From: Lates calcarifer
Lineage: Eukaryota; Chordata; Actinopteri; Centropomidae
Assembly: GCF_001640805.2 (NCBI RefSeq)
Contig: NC_066844.1
Span: 8,092,053-8,156,052 of the forward strand
Direction of reading: 5' to 3'
Length of the DNA: 64,000 nt
Shown: positions 11,801 to 38,557 of the stretch, piece by piece
Layout of the letters: each line of letters begins with the position of its first letter
Numbering within the stretch: position 1 is the first letter of the stretch
Translations under genes and position numbers: made by a program
The notes under the pieces: model-generated
What the model was told of the DNA's origin: nothing
The model's database searches: none
What the model saw: only the letters and a program-made list of their open reading frames with translations

Positions 11801-14119
11801 AAATAATACCCAGACTGTATTAAAAAAAAAGAACAGCGTATTCCTTTATTGCTCATCCATGTAGAGCTTCATGACCTTGAGAACGTGGCACGAAGACTGT
11901 GAGAAACTTTGTGTTATGGCTTTGAACATACGGTTCAGGAAGTACAGGTTTAGGCGGACTGACAATTGGCAAAGAAATGTTAATATAAGCAAGATGATGC
12001 ATTACAAATCTGCCATAGAAAACATTGTACCGGTGGTAAAATTACTCAGCCCAATTCCATTGGCCATTGGCTGTGTATGTAATGGTGTCGGGAGTGTACG
12101 CACACCTGACCGTGTGCCAGGGCTCTGGTCAGCCCACCCGTCGTAGATGCGCTGCCAACTCTCAGCTTGGCAGGCACTTTGAAACCCTTCTTTACTTCTG
12201 CAGCGGTCAACAGTGTCAACAGTCCCGTCAGACCACATGTGTACACGGAGCCTATGAATCAGTGTGACTGGAGCGTTTGTGTGTTCATGTGTCTTTCTAA
12301 TGGGGTGTGATACGGGTTTGTGTGTGTGTGCAGCTGCTGCCGATTTGGATTTAGACATTTCTTGATGCTGAATCTGACCATGCAGATAGTTTTTGAGGTT
12401 TTGAGATCATCATCAATCTATGACATTTTAGCCTCCACCCCAGTAAAATGTACGTGAATGGAATTTTGTTTGGGGTGTTTGCAGCATTAAAAAAAATTAA
12501 ATTTAAAACTTCAACAGTAACATCTCTTCCCAGAAACATTGCTCCCATTACTCTCAATAAGCCACAGACCTGACTGTCAACAGTTTTCATTGGGACTATT
12601 TCTTAGGTTTTCTTTGGAATTATAGTCTACCATTCTCGGTGAGGTCTGTGGATTATCCAGGGAAACTGGGACATGTTGACACATTGCTATTGACTTTTTT
12701 AAACTTCTTCAATCCCAATACAAACTCATTCTGCGCATCCAAGTATTGTTCACTCTAACAGAACTTAATTTTAAATTCTAGAGAAGATCCAATACGTCAG
12801 ACTGAATTTTGGGGAAATGTGTATGCAGTGATGCACAAGACGGAAAGTATTTCCATTTGACTGTCCATACTGGCTGTAGTTGTAACACAGAGAGGGAAAT
12901 GGGTACTGAAATGCTTTTAACTTCGGAAAATACCCACTTGAATTGTCAGATTGCTAAAGCCTCATACCAGCTGCCTTTTCATCTTTTTCACCAAGTAAGG
13001 ACTGTAGATTTAGTCCCCCATCACTTTCTTTTGAATATCTTCATAGCTAGAATGCTATATATGCTGTTTGTAAGTTTTGCAATTGCTACATAGCCAACGT
13101 TAACATTGACAGTTGTTCATGTACCAGTCTATATTAAATGTTGCAAGTTAAACATCAAACTTCATTCCTTTACTCTAGTAGTTGAAAGCAACAGCAATGC
13201 TCTGCCTGTAGTTCTATTACTCCTTTTCTTCTACTGAAGTTAGCAGCTAGCTCCTACTGGCCTGTCTCATCACTTTCCGATAGCGACTCACTGTTAGTGT
13301 CCAGACTATCCTGAAGAGGTAGTGCTGCTCAGAGGGTGTACTCTAACCTCTTGTAACGATCGCTGAAACTCTAAGTGACCATCACCACCATCTGCTCCCA
13401 GCAAGAAATTATGTTCAGTGGCAGAGAAAATGTACAAATAGCCCCTTTGAGGGAGAACTCCGCCAACTTTTCACATCAAAGTCTGTTTACAGGTTGGGGG
13501 AGTTCTACTACATATGTGAAAAAACTGTTGTATAAAGCTGCATGAAGTTTGTTAAAGCCGAAGACTGCAAATTTAAAACAGCTGGATACAGCCTGTTTTT
13601 GCTGATTAGTTAAAATTAATGTTGGATGTTGCCTTTTTCGAATCTTTAATCACAAGGATCAATAATTACCAAAACAAGTTTCATGAAGTTTGGTCTCATT
13701 TTTTATTTCGATAAAGAAAGAAACATAACTGAAATAAATGCTGCCCCATTTATATTGTAATTATGAGGTATTTTATTTAAACTATGTGTCCCCTTTTTGT
13801 TCTTATTTTATTGGTTACTTAACTCAGATTAGCCACTATGTGTGCCCAGATTTCTGTTTGCAATTGCTAGCAGAAATCTCAGGGGCAAAAATCTCAAAAC
13901 TAGTACAATACAATTAAATTATAGCTAGATATTATTTAGATACAGTAAATGAGAAAATATGTTTTATTTAGTGGCTGCAGTGTTGACTCCTATTCACCAC
14001 TACCCTTTTGCACCTTGCTCTAAAGGCTCCCCAGAGCCTTCACTTTAGGAAGTTTGAAGCTCAGACCCCCTCCTCCACACACATGCACAAAAGCACACAC
14101 ACAAACTTTCTTCATCTCT
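8821..14119. other. Non-coding upstream DNA of apcdd1l
   Basis: No exon recognised. Holds TG-rich stretches (10137-10185 and 10547-10572) and a moderately GC-rich segment near 10600-10820. It also has a likely repeat relic near 13320-13560 (GAGAACTCCGCCAACTTTTC, then ACATCAAAGTCTGTTTACAG). Open frames of up to 118 codons show no family similarity. Confidence 0.55.
10547..10572. repeat. (TG)n microsatellite
   Basis: About 13 TG units running into TGCGTGCGCG. Confidence 0.95.
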
Positions 14120-14136
14120 GCCCTCCCTCCATCTTG

Positions 14137-14162
14137 CTCTCTCTCTCTCTGTCTCTCTCTCT
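14137..14162. repeat. (CT)n tract
   Basis: Nearly pure CT run with one GT break, about 20-50 bp upstream of the TATA-like box of apcdd1l. Confidence 0.9.
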
Positions 14163-14471
14163 ACTCCCTCCTCTCAGCTCTAAACTATAAGAGCCAGACA
14201 GGACTGCACACATACAAAATAGTCCTGCTCACATGCACGTACACACACTGGCTGCACATGCATCGAGTGGAACAGATCCACAGTGCTGCACAGTAGTGAA
14301 CCAGCGGTGTGTGATTGAGAGAGAGGTGGGGTGGGGGGGGGAGGTGGAGAAAGCAAGAGACAGAGAGAGGGAGAGAGCATTTACTCTCCCTCTCACCAAC
14401 TGAAGGGAAGCACCAGTGTGGAGAAGTTGCATGAAGCGAGTGGTTCCAACTGAGGACTTTCTTATCAGACC

Positions 14472-14495
14472 ATGGAAGCCAAGAAGTGGAGGTAG
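14472..14495 (+). other. short upstream ORF in apcdd1l leader
   Basis: ATG with A at -3 and G at +4, seven codons (MEAKKWR) then TAG. It lies about 200 nt before the main start and would be translated only if the transcript begins upstream of it. Confidence 0.35.
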
Positions 14496-14661
14496 AAGGA
14501 CAAGAAGAGAAGAAGAAAAAAGTCCCTGCTGGCTGAACAGGAGACCAGAGTTTCATCTGAGGGATTACTGGACATTTTATATATGAGCTCCTGTCATGGT
14601 GATATCCCACCTGATCGTCTCTTGTTGACAGGAGCCCCTCTGTTTCTTGGATTTCCTGGGG

Positions 14662-14668
14662 ATCAAAG
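14662..14668 (+). promoter_or_regulatory. TCF/LEF-like site
   Basis: ATCAAAG matches the TCF/LEF core. It is relevant because APCDD1-family genes are known Wnt targets, but a 7-bp match is expected often by chance. Confidence 0.25.
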
Positions 14669-14693
14669 TTTGTTTTCAGAGCAGAGTGTGTGA

Positions 14694-28377
<13,684 letters not shown>

Positions 28378-29240
28378 AGACACTGTTCACAAATCAAGCC
28401 ACACACAAATCAACTTACACAGCTGAAGTCATTGACAGACATTGTTTTCTGGCAGCTTTCCTCCATTCTTCCTCCATACGATGATGACCACATGTGTGAT
28501 GGTCAAGAAAATCATGAGACATTCAGCAGAGCTCAGTAACTTTTCAATATCTGGCTTTCGGATGCTGCCTGTAGGTTCACTTTAATGACTCTTAACTTCA
28601 GCTGCATTTCTACCTAAAACTAATCTGTATATAAACCACCAGCATATACAAGTGCCATCATTTCAGTATGTAAAAAATATATTCTCTTAAACCATGTTCC
28701 TTGTGTATAATGATCAAATAGATGTTTTCACTTCACAGGTCAATTCTTTTTTTCACATATCTGGGTAAATACTGATTTCCTGTAATATTACAAAGCAAGA
28801 TACCAGTGCGGAAATGTGGATCACTTATATCCACATCAAAATGAAAGCCATGGACATTCCAGTGGACTCACCAAGATGCAGTATATCTAATGCACTTTGT
28901 ACAGAACATTTTTTTAATCAACATACTGGAAAGAAAAGAATCCAGAAAGTAGAACATGTGTTGTCTGCACTCTCAACAGTTACAATGTTCATTGGTCTAA
29001 TGCCACTGTGGTGTGAAATGTTGCTTTATCTCTGTCCTCTCTCAAAGCAAGTGCATTAGGCTGCTTTGCTTTCAGCAGTCAGTCTAGACAAATCAGAAGA
29101 ATATTTATTTTAACCATTTATACTGTACTTTTTGATAAAAAAAAAAGATGATGTCAGTCTAATATTTTACTTAGTTTCACCATTTAAAAAGTGATTATTT
29201 TCTATGTGTATTAAAAATGGCTTTTCATAACGTTTTGTGT
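28378..29240 (+). other. apcdd1l 3' UTR (probable)
   Basis: AT-rich non-coding DNA directly after the apcdd1l stop. The first good cleavage signal seen is ATTAAA at 29210-29215, followed about 20 nt later by a T/GT-rich stretch (GTTTTGTGTTC). A later AATAAA at 29442-29447 lies inside a repeat relic and is a less likely alternative. The end is inferred. Confidence 0.45.
29210..29215 (+). terminator. poly(A) signal ATTAAA (candidate)
   Basis: Second-commonest vertebrate hexamer, with a GT-rich element starting about 20 nt downstream. It is 0.83 kb after the apcdd1l stop. Confidence 0.4.
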
Positions 29241-29269
29241 TCATTAGTCTTTACAACAGAGAAGAGTCT

Positions 29270-29850
29270 GCATGTAGGTGCTCTGTGAGCCACAGCACTC
29301 TACAGTGGGGCTATGAGCTAAATGCTAAAGTAGGCATGCTAACATGTTTACAGTAACGATGCTAATATGCTTACGTTTTTCAGGTGTTATGCAGATTCAC
29401 ACAGTGTTTGCAGACAGGGAGAAACAGGAAAACTGTTTGGAAATAAAACCAGATACAAACAAACCAAAATAGTGTACCTTATGCGTTGTACACACGGGTA
29501 CCTTAATAAAGTGACACCAAGGGTCCTGACCAAGCACCCTTATGAGATGACTTGGGAGTGAGACTGGGTCAGATACTGACATGGAGGTTGGTTTTTTGAA
29601 TTGTAATCACCGTCTTCATAATACTATGTGAACACAGCATATGTTATCACATCTTACTTTTGAGTATTAGCATGTTAAGTTGTTATTCTAGTTGCAGATA
29701 TATAAGTATTTGGCAAATTCAAATTTTAACCAGATGATACCATAAGATAAAAAGTTGGGGGGACCAGTAAAGTTCAAGTAAGTTCAACCTGAGAGGGACA
29801 TGAAAGTCCAAATTTCAATGCAATACATGACAACAATAGTTGCTGTGTCA
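29270..29850. repeat. Interspersed repeat relic, family A (longer copy)
   Basis: GAGCTAAATGCTAAAGTAGG, GCATGCTAACATGTTTACAG, TTTTTCAGGTG, CCAAGGGTCCTGACCAAGCA and later TATTTGGCAAATTCAAATTT and GAGGGACATGAAAGTCCAAA. The order fits the long version of the percomorph repeat whose inner part is at 3105-3295. GGGTCCTGACCAAGCA also occurs near 3050-3065. Confidence 0.55.
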
Positions 29851-30235
29851 ATAACCTTGACCTATGCTCGTGCCCAAAGAAAAGTCAGGGGCTGGAAGTT
29901 TACATGTGTCCCAAAGCTGCTGTTTCATTTCAAGAAGCAAACAGAACATTGGGACTATAGCATCAGCTGGATTTTGTCTTCTCTTTGGTGTTCGTACTAT
30001 GCTCTGATTCAAAGCCCAGATAGTGGATGAGCGTTTGATAAATAACTGTCATATGGCTCACACATTACGCAAGACATTCCTGTGCAGGTCCAACTGCTGA
30101 AACACACACAGAAGGATATCAGATTGGATGCACAGTGTATCATAAGAATGCACAGCTGTAAGCCAACAAAATAGATTTCGCAGTCGCTCTTACAATAAAT
30201 GAGCCGAGAGGAGCAGCAGTTAGGAGGTAATAGAG

Positions 30236-30237
<2 letters not shown>

Positions 30238-30273
<36 letters not shown>

Positions 30274-30328
30274 TATTATATATATTATTTATATATATAT
30301 TTATATATATTATATATATATATATATA
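30238..30328. repeat. (TA)n tract
   Basis: About 90 bp of nearly pure alternating T and A, able to form hairpins. Confidence 0.95.
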
Positions 30329-31779
30329 GCTCCAGATATTCTGTGTTATGACTGAAGCAAGTGAAGCGTCGTGCTCCACAGAGAGATGCCCTCCATTTGT
30401 AAAATCCTTACAACTACTACAAAATGACTACAGCATTTCAGTTCAACTCACTCTAAAATATCACAGAAATAGTCAACAGTGTCTTTACATTTTTATCCAA
30501 AATATATTCATTTCATTATGCAAATAAGCTGGAGTTTTAAACAAATGAGGTAGAAAAACAACATCACCTGTTTTCCTCATAAAAATACACATTAGCAGCA
30601 GTTTGAAACAAAAAGTCCTGAAAACACATTTTCTTAATTAGTTTCTTAGTCTCTGGTGTGACAGTCATGTGCTTTGTACGCCCACTATCCACCTCCTGGT
30701 GACTCTGCTGCCTTTAATAAATGTAATAAACTTCATTCATTCAAAAAATGTTGCCTCTGAACATCATCCAGCCAGTGATTACATTTGCCACCACAATGTA
30801 ATTGGGAAAACAAAGAAATAAATAAACTATGTTCACCAGCTATTTACTAACTTTGTCTGTTTAATGTTTGGTGATGTGCAGGTAGCATACAGTTGGTATT
30901 TATAGATTTCTGCATTACACCATTCTACCTTGTAGGATTCCATCTCTGATGCATCTTTAAAATTAGGAAATAAGAGGGGAGTTAAAAAAAAGAGTGGTTT
31001 CTGAAAAAATAAAAGTAAATATCTAAATAAATAATGAAGGAAGGTAAAATTATGTTAGTTGGCTCTTTAGTGTTGAACTAGTGGGGACAAAGAAAGAAAG
31101 AAAGAAAGAGGGAGGTAGTCCATTCCAGAGGCTACATACTGTTCCTATTAACTCCTGCGAGAATGGTGATGGCAGCTGCTAGCCCCATGAGGTCATCCTT
31201 CAGGCTTGGATGGAGAATATAGGTTTGTAACCCCCACAAGCCAACACACACATACACACACAAAGAACAGAGACTGATTGAAAAAAAAAACTGAGGGTGG
31301 ATGAATGGCATTTATCTGTACAATAATGTGCAGCATCTGTCACTGAACTGCTCCAAACCTGGATAAATCTTCATTGAAACCAGTGAATCCAGCACTAACC
31401 ACATACAGTAGATCCACCCAGTCTTGTTGTGTGTTGGGTGGTGATGATGACTGAGAGGAGGGCCTGGGGGCAGCACAAGTTTTTCATAGTCTGTTTGTGG
31501 TTTCTGTTGTGTGCCATAAAATAGAGAGACTGTCAAGGCAGAGAGGAGTACAGGGCCAACCTGTTAGTAATCAGGCCCAGTGGCTTATTGAATGCATCCA
31601 TTAAAAAAAAAAAAAAGATAAAACACAGGCCCAATTTTGTTAGTAACATAAAAAGCAAGCATGATTGCATTCTGGATGGGTTTATGTGTATTTGCACCAG
31701 TTTAATTTGAGTCATTACCCAAAATGATGGTAATAAGATGGTTAAGCTGCTGAAGCCAAGTTGTTCTGTCTTTATATAG

Positions 31780-31870
31780 AGTAATTTTTGGAGCTCAGTT
31801 GAAGGTATAGCTTACCATTTTTGAGAGACATGCTAATTTGCTTTCTTTCTGAGAGATAGATGAGAGGAGC
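31780..31870 (+). repeat. Family C relic, 5' portion
   Basis: GGTATAGCTTACCATTTTTG, GAGACATGCTAATTTGCTTT and CTTTCTGAGAGATAGATGAG match the start of the family C repeat, then decay. Confidence 0.4.
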
Positions 31871-32269
31871 TATGTAGATATGTAGCTGAAATAAGAGGAC
31901 TGAAGTGAAGCAGGTTTTAATGTCTAAGGTACAGTTATTACAGTTAGGTAGATTAGTCCAATCCAGGATTCCAACCACAGGGTTGTGACCCCTCCAAACG
32001 TTCAGAAGCTAAATCTATGTGGACACAAGCCAAAAAGGCTGGGGACCACTTGTTTATGACAATAATTTATGTACAACTTATTATGTTTTATATGTTAAAT
32101 ATTAATATTAATTAATTTAACTGTATTTAGTATTTAGGTAGGTTTTTGCTATCATTACATAGCCAGTGTTAGCATTAACAGCTGTAATTGCCAAGAGCTT
32201 CAGCCATTGTTGTGTATACAAGACAGTGAAAAGAAAGTAGATATTACGGTAAGTCACCGGGTCACGTTA

Positions 32270-32400
32270 GCTGTTTCTTCCTCCACTATTTATGCTAACA
32301 AAGCTAAATGCCTATTAGCTGAAGCTTAATATTTAACAGAGTGGTATTGATCTTCTCATCTCTTGGCAGGAAAGGGAATAATCATGTTTCCCAAACTATT
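32270..32400 (-). repeat. Family C relic, inverted orientation
   Basis: ATGCTAACAAAGCTAAATGC, AGCTGAAGCTTAATATTTAA and GTGGTATTGATCTTCTCATC are the reverse complement order of the family C consensus as seen at 23385-23480. Confidence 0.55.
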
Positions 32401-33596
32401 CCATTAAGACAATTATATGAAACTTTGTATTACCTAATATTTTGGTAGCAAACCAATTAGGTAACACAAGAATTAAAGGACCATACGTGGCCACATGGCC
32501 ACATGTGTCCCTTAATGAGCAAACTGGCCAAAATTCTTTCACTGAGCAAGCAGTTGAAATCTTCCAGACTAGAAATCACATCCAAAATTATGTCAATCCA
32601 AAAAACAAATGTAATGAGGAAACTCTTAAGGGCCACAAGCACAAATGGCCAAGTTGTCTTCTGTGTAGTTCATGTTGCTCATATGGGTTTCTGCAACACA
32701 TGTGAGGTTTTAGCTGACATTACTGAAAATCAATCTCTTGAGTTTGTTGTTGAACTTTCTGTAGGTTTCTCTGAGCTACAACTATGGAAGACCCAACCTT
32801 TTAATATGACTTCAGGAAGAATGTTCCTATAGACTGAAAAAAAGAAAACAAAACAAGCCCTAAAGAGTTTCCTTTCAGCTAAACCAATTTTCCAAACCAC
32901 AAACAGTTTGGTGGTTTAGTCTGACAAATGTTCTGGTAAAAGAAAGACACAGTGCTGCTTTTGGACGAAAACTGAATAGAAAATACAGCAGAGGTATGTT
33001 TTTTTTTCTTTTTCTCCCATCTCCTGCCTTCCCATAAAAATCTTGCATATGCAGTTAATGCACACACACACACACATCATTGAGATGACATCAGTGCAGT
33101 AGTACGGGTAACTTCCAGCCTCTCTCACTCATTCAAATTTCAGGCTCTGTTAAGAAAATCCCATTATTTCTATAAGAATATGAGCTGCAGCTGCCCCATA
33201 AAAGATAACATCAGCCATGAGTTGACTGGCTCAGTCGAAACAAATGAGTTTCTATTGAGAAATATTTCTTTTTTGGTTCTGGGACAAATGAACAAAGTGT
33301 TGTGTTTTGCCCATGGAGCTGCAGCACAGGGCAGCGTCTGCACTTTCCTGCTTGATCTCATGCCAAACAAAAATTGGGCTCCTTTCTGTCATGACCTCAT
33401 TCTCATATACTTAACCAGCTACTGAACAGATCCAACGCCACATAACTCCTCACTGATTAGGACACCAGTGGTGGCAGAAATAAAGTTAAAAAGTACCAAT
33501 ACAACAATGTAAAAAATACTCAATAAGAGGTAAAAGGCAGCAAAATGGACATTAAGTAATACTTGTTCTGCAAGAGAAATAGCCCCTATGACTGAT

Positions 33597-33614
33597 ATTA
33601 TTATTATTATTATT
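33597..33614. repeat. (TTA)n microsatellite
   Basis: Six TTA units. Confidence 0.9.
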
Positions 33615-33680
33615 GATGCATCAATATGGCAGCAGCTATGGAAGACGTATTTGGATCCTTTATTTAAGTTAAGCTGGCAA

Positions 33681-34018
33681 TACATTCATTCATTCATTTA
33701 TTCATTATCTATACCATTTATCCATTAAGGGTCGTGGGCTGCTGGAGCCTCTCCCAGCTGACATTGGGCGAGAGGCAGGGTACACCCTGTACAGGATCAC
33801 CAGTCCATCGCAGGGCCAACACTAGACAAACAACCATTCACACTTTTGACACACACATTTACACCTGTGGGTAATTTAGCATCACCAATCAACCACATGT
33901 GCATGTCTTTGAACATTGGGAGGAAGCTAGGATTACCCGGAGAGAACCCAGCAAAACAGGGCTCGAACCTGGAACCCTCTTGCTGTGAGGTGACCACCAA
34001 GCTGCCCAGGTAGCAATA
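33681..34018. repeat. Interspersed repeat relic, family D
   Basis: An (ATTC)n leader, then GGTCGTGGGCTGCTGGAGCC, TCCCAGCTGACATTGGGCGA, GAGGCAGGGTACACCCTGTA, CATCGCAGGGCCAACAC and GGAGGAAGCTAGGATTACCC in order. This is a very widespread teleost repeat module. I do not assign it to a class without a library search. Confidence 0.65.
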
Positions 34019-36224
34019 CAGCAATTTAAAAATACTCAAATCAAGTCCTGCACTGAAAATGTCACTTAAGGGGGTTATAGCATCAAAAGTAGAATTAACC
34101 CTATTGCACATAGAAAAGTGGTGGGTGTTGTACTATCATATCACTAAATTATTATTTTACTGTTGTAGCTGGTGGAGGTGAAGCTGGTTTTAATTGCTTA
34201 ATTAAATTTGAATTAAGTCATCACAAAAGTTGAAAGGGATGTGTCCTTCTGGTGGAACTGCTAAGGGACTGTATGAAGCCAGGTTCAGCCATGATAAAAA
34301 AAAAAAAAAAAGGAAAGTGGCTGTTTTGTCACCATTGTGTTATATTTGCCACTGATATGTTATTTTGAGATACTGGCAGGAGGTGATTGAAGTACTTGAC
34401 TTAATGGACTTTCCACCACTGCAGGACACAACAGATACCATAAAGAGACAAAATTAAAAAAATAAAATAAAATTGAGCTACTCTTCACACATAAAAACAT
34501 AACAGATGGACAATAACTTGTAACATCTAGTATGACACAACCTTTTTAACATACTTGTTGCCTTTGGGATTCATTTTGACAGAAGCGTTCCCCTGAGAGT
34601 GATCTGTCTGTTCTGGTGGCTCGTTAAATCAGGTCATGTTTCTGCTCTAAGGTTAAGATCACACAAATGATTGAAAAGGTTATTGCTGGAGAGATCTGCC
34701 ACAGGCCGACTCTTCCAGGCTGCGTCGCTCACTGCCAGTTGTCCGGCCTCCAACCCCTCTGGCAAGCTGCGAGTCCTTTTTCAAACTGTTACGGCCCCAA
34801 AAACTCTTACAGGGACCTCTTGTAAGCAGAAAATTTGCATGAAATTTGGCTTATTTATGTGCCAAACAACTATGCCGTGAAGGGTATTCTGTTTCACTTG
34901 TGCAACGTTGAGAGGGAAAATAAATTAAGGCTATATATAAACATGCCAAATATGTAAAAAACCTGTTGATAAAGCAGGAGATGGATTGTTTTCTCTGTGC
35001 ACTTTAATAACTGTGTAAAACAATACTCATCACATTGCCAAAAGTAATTATGGCACACAGTTAACACCAAGAATAGGATTGTGTCAGGCCGATGCATAAT
35101 TGAATGTTTTATGTGTTTTCCAACTTCGAAGCGCAGCCAGACATCAGGTTTATAGTACAGACCTCAATATGAAGACCAGATTCACTGAAACAGGGTGGGA
35201 GTGAGGCAGAACAGTTAAAGATCAGTCACAGCCTCTGAAAAAAAAAAAAATCTGTGTCCTCCAGAAGACGTCGAGTCTGAAGGTCAGGGATCAGTGTCTG
35301 ATGTGGTTTCCTTATGGTCAACATGGATAATAAGAAGCACCGGTTGAAGATGGTGCAGGATAAAGTTTAAAAAAAAAGTTAATTAACTCATCAAAAGCCT
35401 GTACTGTGGGCACATTATATCATTAACTCTAGCTCTGTCTCTTCTAACCAATGTTCTGATGCACACGTTATCGTTGACCTTTGTGCTGTTTCTCCCATGA
35501 TTGGTAAAATGTCAAATATGTGTGTTTTGTAATCTGGGACTACACTTTCCCTTGCTGAACATGTCAAACAATAACTGCTTTTCTTCCTTTTTTTTCATCC
35601 TGAAGACCCTGGGCCCTCTTTAATGGATAAAAAAAATAACCTTATCCTAACATTGTTTTATCACTTTGATACTTCATGAGAATTTAACTGATGACATGTT
35701 TCAGAAGCCCACTAAAGAAAATTACACATTACTTTTGTTTGAGGTTTTAAAATCCCCAACTGTAAAACTTAGTTTGATACAGCGGATTTTAATTTACTTT
35801 ATATCTCCTTTTTAATGAATGAACAGCTACCCCTCCAAAAAATTTCCAATGAATGTGTACAGTAGAATATTTATACTTCTGTTATTGGAGTTATCTGTTT
35901 GTTCATTAGAAGTCTAACATGTAAGACTGAGAGAGTCTGATGTATTTCATAAATGAGCAGAACTTGTCTTTATGTCATTTTATTTCAGTTTTTTGTACGT
36001 AAAACCTGCTTGAGAATAAAACAATGTCACTGATAACAAACAATTCCTGTCTGACTTCTTGGCAAAAAAGAAGAATATATATTTGTCAGTGCAGAACCCA
36101 TATAACATATAACATATGAAATGTTTCCTTATTTGGTGTAATAATAATGCTATATTGTTATTCCTTTATTGTGTCACCATCAGCACATGTGACAAAGGGA
36201 AAGGTTACTGCTTAATTACTTTTA

Positions 36225-36490
36225 TTCAAAAAACTAGCAAGCTGAATATAACGCGTAGACTGGAAAGAGGAGGAAACAGTTAGCCTGGCTCTGTTCAAAG
36301 CAAAACAAAAACTTCTAAAGCTCAGTCATGAATACGTTAGTTCTCATTTGTTTACTTGGTACAAAATCTGAAATGTTTAAATGATAAGTTGTGGTTTTAT
36401 GGCAGGGTCATGTGCTGGACTACTTCTTGGCGAGGAACAGTGATTTCCTGGAGTCTCTTCTGGTTACCTGACAACATCACAGTCACAACA
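36225..36490 (+). repeat. Family C relic, 3' portion
   Basis: GTAGACTGGAAAGAGGAGGA, AACAGTTAGCCTGGCTCTGT, TCTAAAGCTCAGT, GTTGTGGTTTTATGGCAGGG, TGCTGGACTACTTCTTGGCG and TTCCTGGAGTCTCTTCTGGT. Extends family C further 3' than the 23385 copy. Confidence 0.6.
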
Positions 36491-37889
36491 AAACACAGTC
36501 AGTTGCTGCCTCTTTGACCTTTTCTTCAGGTGAGCAGCAAACCTCAGAACCTCTTGTAATTTTCATCTTCTCAGTATTTTGAAACATTCCTCTGCGATTT
36601 ACCTTGGAAATGGATTATTTCCCAACTGAATGTAAAAACGTAAATTAATATTGGTTGGTTTCTACCATTAAGTTCGCAGCTGTGTTTCGCCGTGGCCAAG
36701 CCAAACAGCTGAGGAGCTACCGGGCCCAGGTGCACACCGGGGGGTTCCTGACACAAACTCCACTCTGCTGCCTCTAAACCACGAGGTGCAGACAGAAACA
36801 CTGTCTGGTTGTTACTGATACAATAACAGTGGATGAATCACCAGGACTTTATTTTATTCGACACCACAACTGCAGATGTTGAAATCTAAGGGGTAATTAA
36901 TTTCCTTGCAGCTATATATTTTAACACTCTTATCCCACTGCAAATTGTGGTACTGCCAAATCAAGCAAAGTGGTAACAACTAACAAGTCAGCTCGGCCTT
37001 GGATGTCAGTGGCTGCAGGTCTGGCTGCGAGGAAAGCAGTAATCATGCAGCATGTCGGTTTTCTGTCTCTTAACAGCCAGTATTATTCTTTTTGTGATGG
37101 AGCCTGTGCAGTCTTTAGAGCCTTTTCACCTTGTAGTCAGTCTGGCAAACACTCAGTCTGACAAGCTAATGTGAAAAAAATAAATAAAAAGTCATACACT
37201 TCTGCTCATATATATACTAGACTTGCAGGCAAGTACAACACTGAAAGCAACTAGGAGGCCAAGAACAGTGCTGAATGTAGTTCCAGTTTGTGCCTCTCTA
37301 GTACATCTGTTTGCTAAAGGATAGACATGCCACTGTTCTGAAGGTATTTCCAGAATACTCAAAAACTCTTCTAACTGGATGAAAAATCAGTCTGTCTGCT
37401 CCATAAGAACAGATTTCCCAAAGCAAAGCAAATACAGTTGTGACTGGGAAGATGAATGATTTATTGTGCAGTGGACATAAATGTTTTTCATCCAGATGGT
37501 TAGAGGAGTCTTTGAGGATTCTGAAGAGACCTGCAGAACAGCAGTGAATGTTGTTATATGACCTTGGTTTTTTAAATATCACTCCATATTTTATGCAAGA
37601 GACTGATTCTTGCCACTGTGGTTTGAATGTAACGCTAATACATGAAAGACCCAGACTCTGGCTGTGGTATACTGGGCTTTGACAGGTGGTTTTACAGACG
37701 TTTGAATGCTTGGCTCCTGCACACTGCTAGGATGTGATCCGGCCTTGGACCTTGAGACATCTAAGCGATAAGTGAAGTGCTTTTGTCTAACTTTTCTGCT
37801 CTTATTCATCAGCACAGCTCAAGATACCATTAGGTGACATTTTGTTTGAGATTATGAAATCTTTTTAGACTTCAGTTAGACAAGAACTA

Positions 37890-38340
37890 GTTATGACCTG
37901 CCCGTTAATCTCTCTGGACTTGTTATTTCCATGTTTTATTTTGAATTACTTTCCTTGTTGTGATTGTTGTGGTTTTGCTTCCTGTCCTTGTGCATTTTTC
38001 CCTCCAGTGTTTCATCCCTTCACCTGTTCCCACTTCCCCAATCAGCCTTGCCTCTGCCTGGTCTCTCCCCCACCTGCACCTCGTTCAGTAATCAACCTGG
38101 TCTATATGTACTACTTCCCTTCTTTCCTTTGTGTTTCCTTGAAGTTGCCTTGTTCCTCTGCTTATGGGTTTTTCATGTGGGATATTTCTAGAGTTCCCGA
38201 TTCCTGTGTGTGTTTTTTGCCTCCCAGTGTTCCAGCTATCTTACCCATCTGCATGTAAGCCTGCTCTTTTTGCTTATTTATTAAAGTATCATTGTACTTT
38301 CTGCTTGAATGTGTCTGCTGAATCCTGAACTGTAACATAA
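37890..38340 (+). repeat. LTR-like non-autonomous element relic, copy 3
   Basis: Strongly pyrimidine-rich with CACCTGTTCC, CAATCAGCC, CACCTGCACC, a TTTATTAAAG signal and the end TGCTGAATCCTGAACTGTAA. The layout matches the copies at 4240 and 5553. The 121-codon frame inside is not a gene. Confidence 0.5.
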
Positions 38341-38525
38341 CTAAAGTAAATGAAACTTTTGTGTGTTTTTTTTTTTAAGAACCATTTTTGCAAGACTTGA
38401 AGTTAGATTACATACTATCAAAACACACCCAGATCGTCTGACTGAACTGATGGGGCATTGGGGAGAATTCAGGCTGTAGAAAGTACAATATTTCCTACTA
38501 AAAAGAAGAGTAGAAAGTACAGGTA

Positions 38526-38526
<1 letters not shown>

Positions 38527-38552
<26 letters not shown>
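38527..38552. repeat. T26 homopolymer
   Basis: Twenty-six consecutive T, followed by TTAAGTACAGTACTTGAGTA-like palindromic sequence. Confidence 0.95.

Positions 38553-38557
<5 letters not shown>

Larger units (their letters stand above)
14120..14693 (+). promoter_or_regulatory. apcdd1l proximal promoter and 5' UTR (candidate)
   Basis: A pyrimidine-rich (CT)n tract (14137-14162) is followed by a TATA-like CTATAAGA at 14185-14192. If used, transcription would start near 14215 and give a 5' UTR of about 480 nt. That leader contains several ATGs, including one in an optimal context at 14472 (short uORF). A TCF/LEF-type ATCAAAG lies at 14662-14668, 26 nt before the first ATG. The promoter assignment is inference from position and motifs only. 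Confidence 0.4.

Noticed and set aside
33180..33425. Overlapping plus and minus open frames of 66-81 codons in the intergenic region
   Set aside because: No recognisable family, no splice or promoter context.
37893..38258. Plus-strand open frame of 121 codons rich in Cys, Pro and Phe
   Set aside because: Composition comes from a pyrimidine-rich repeat relic; no family similarity.
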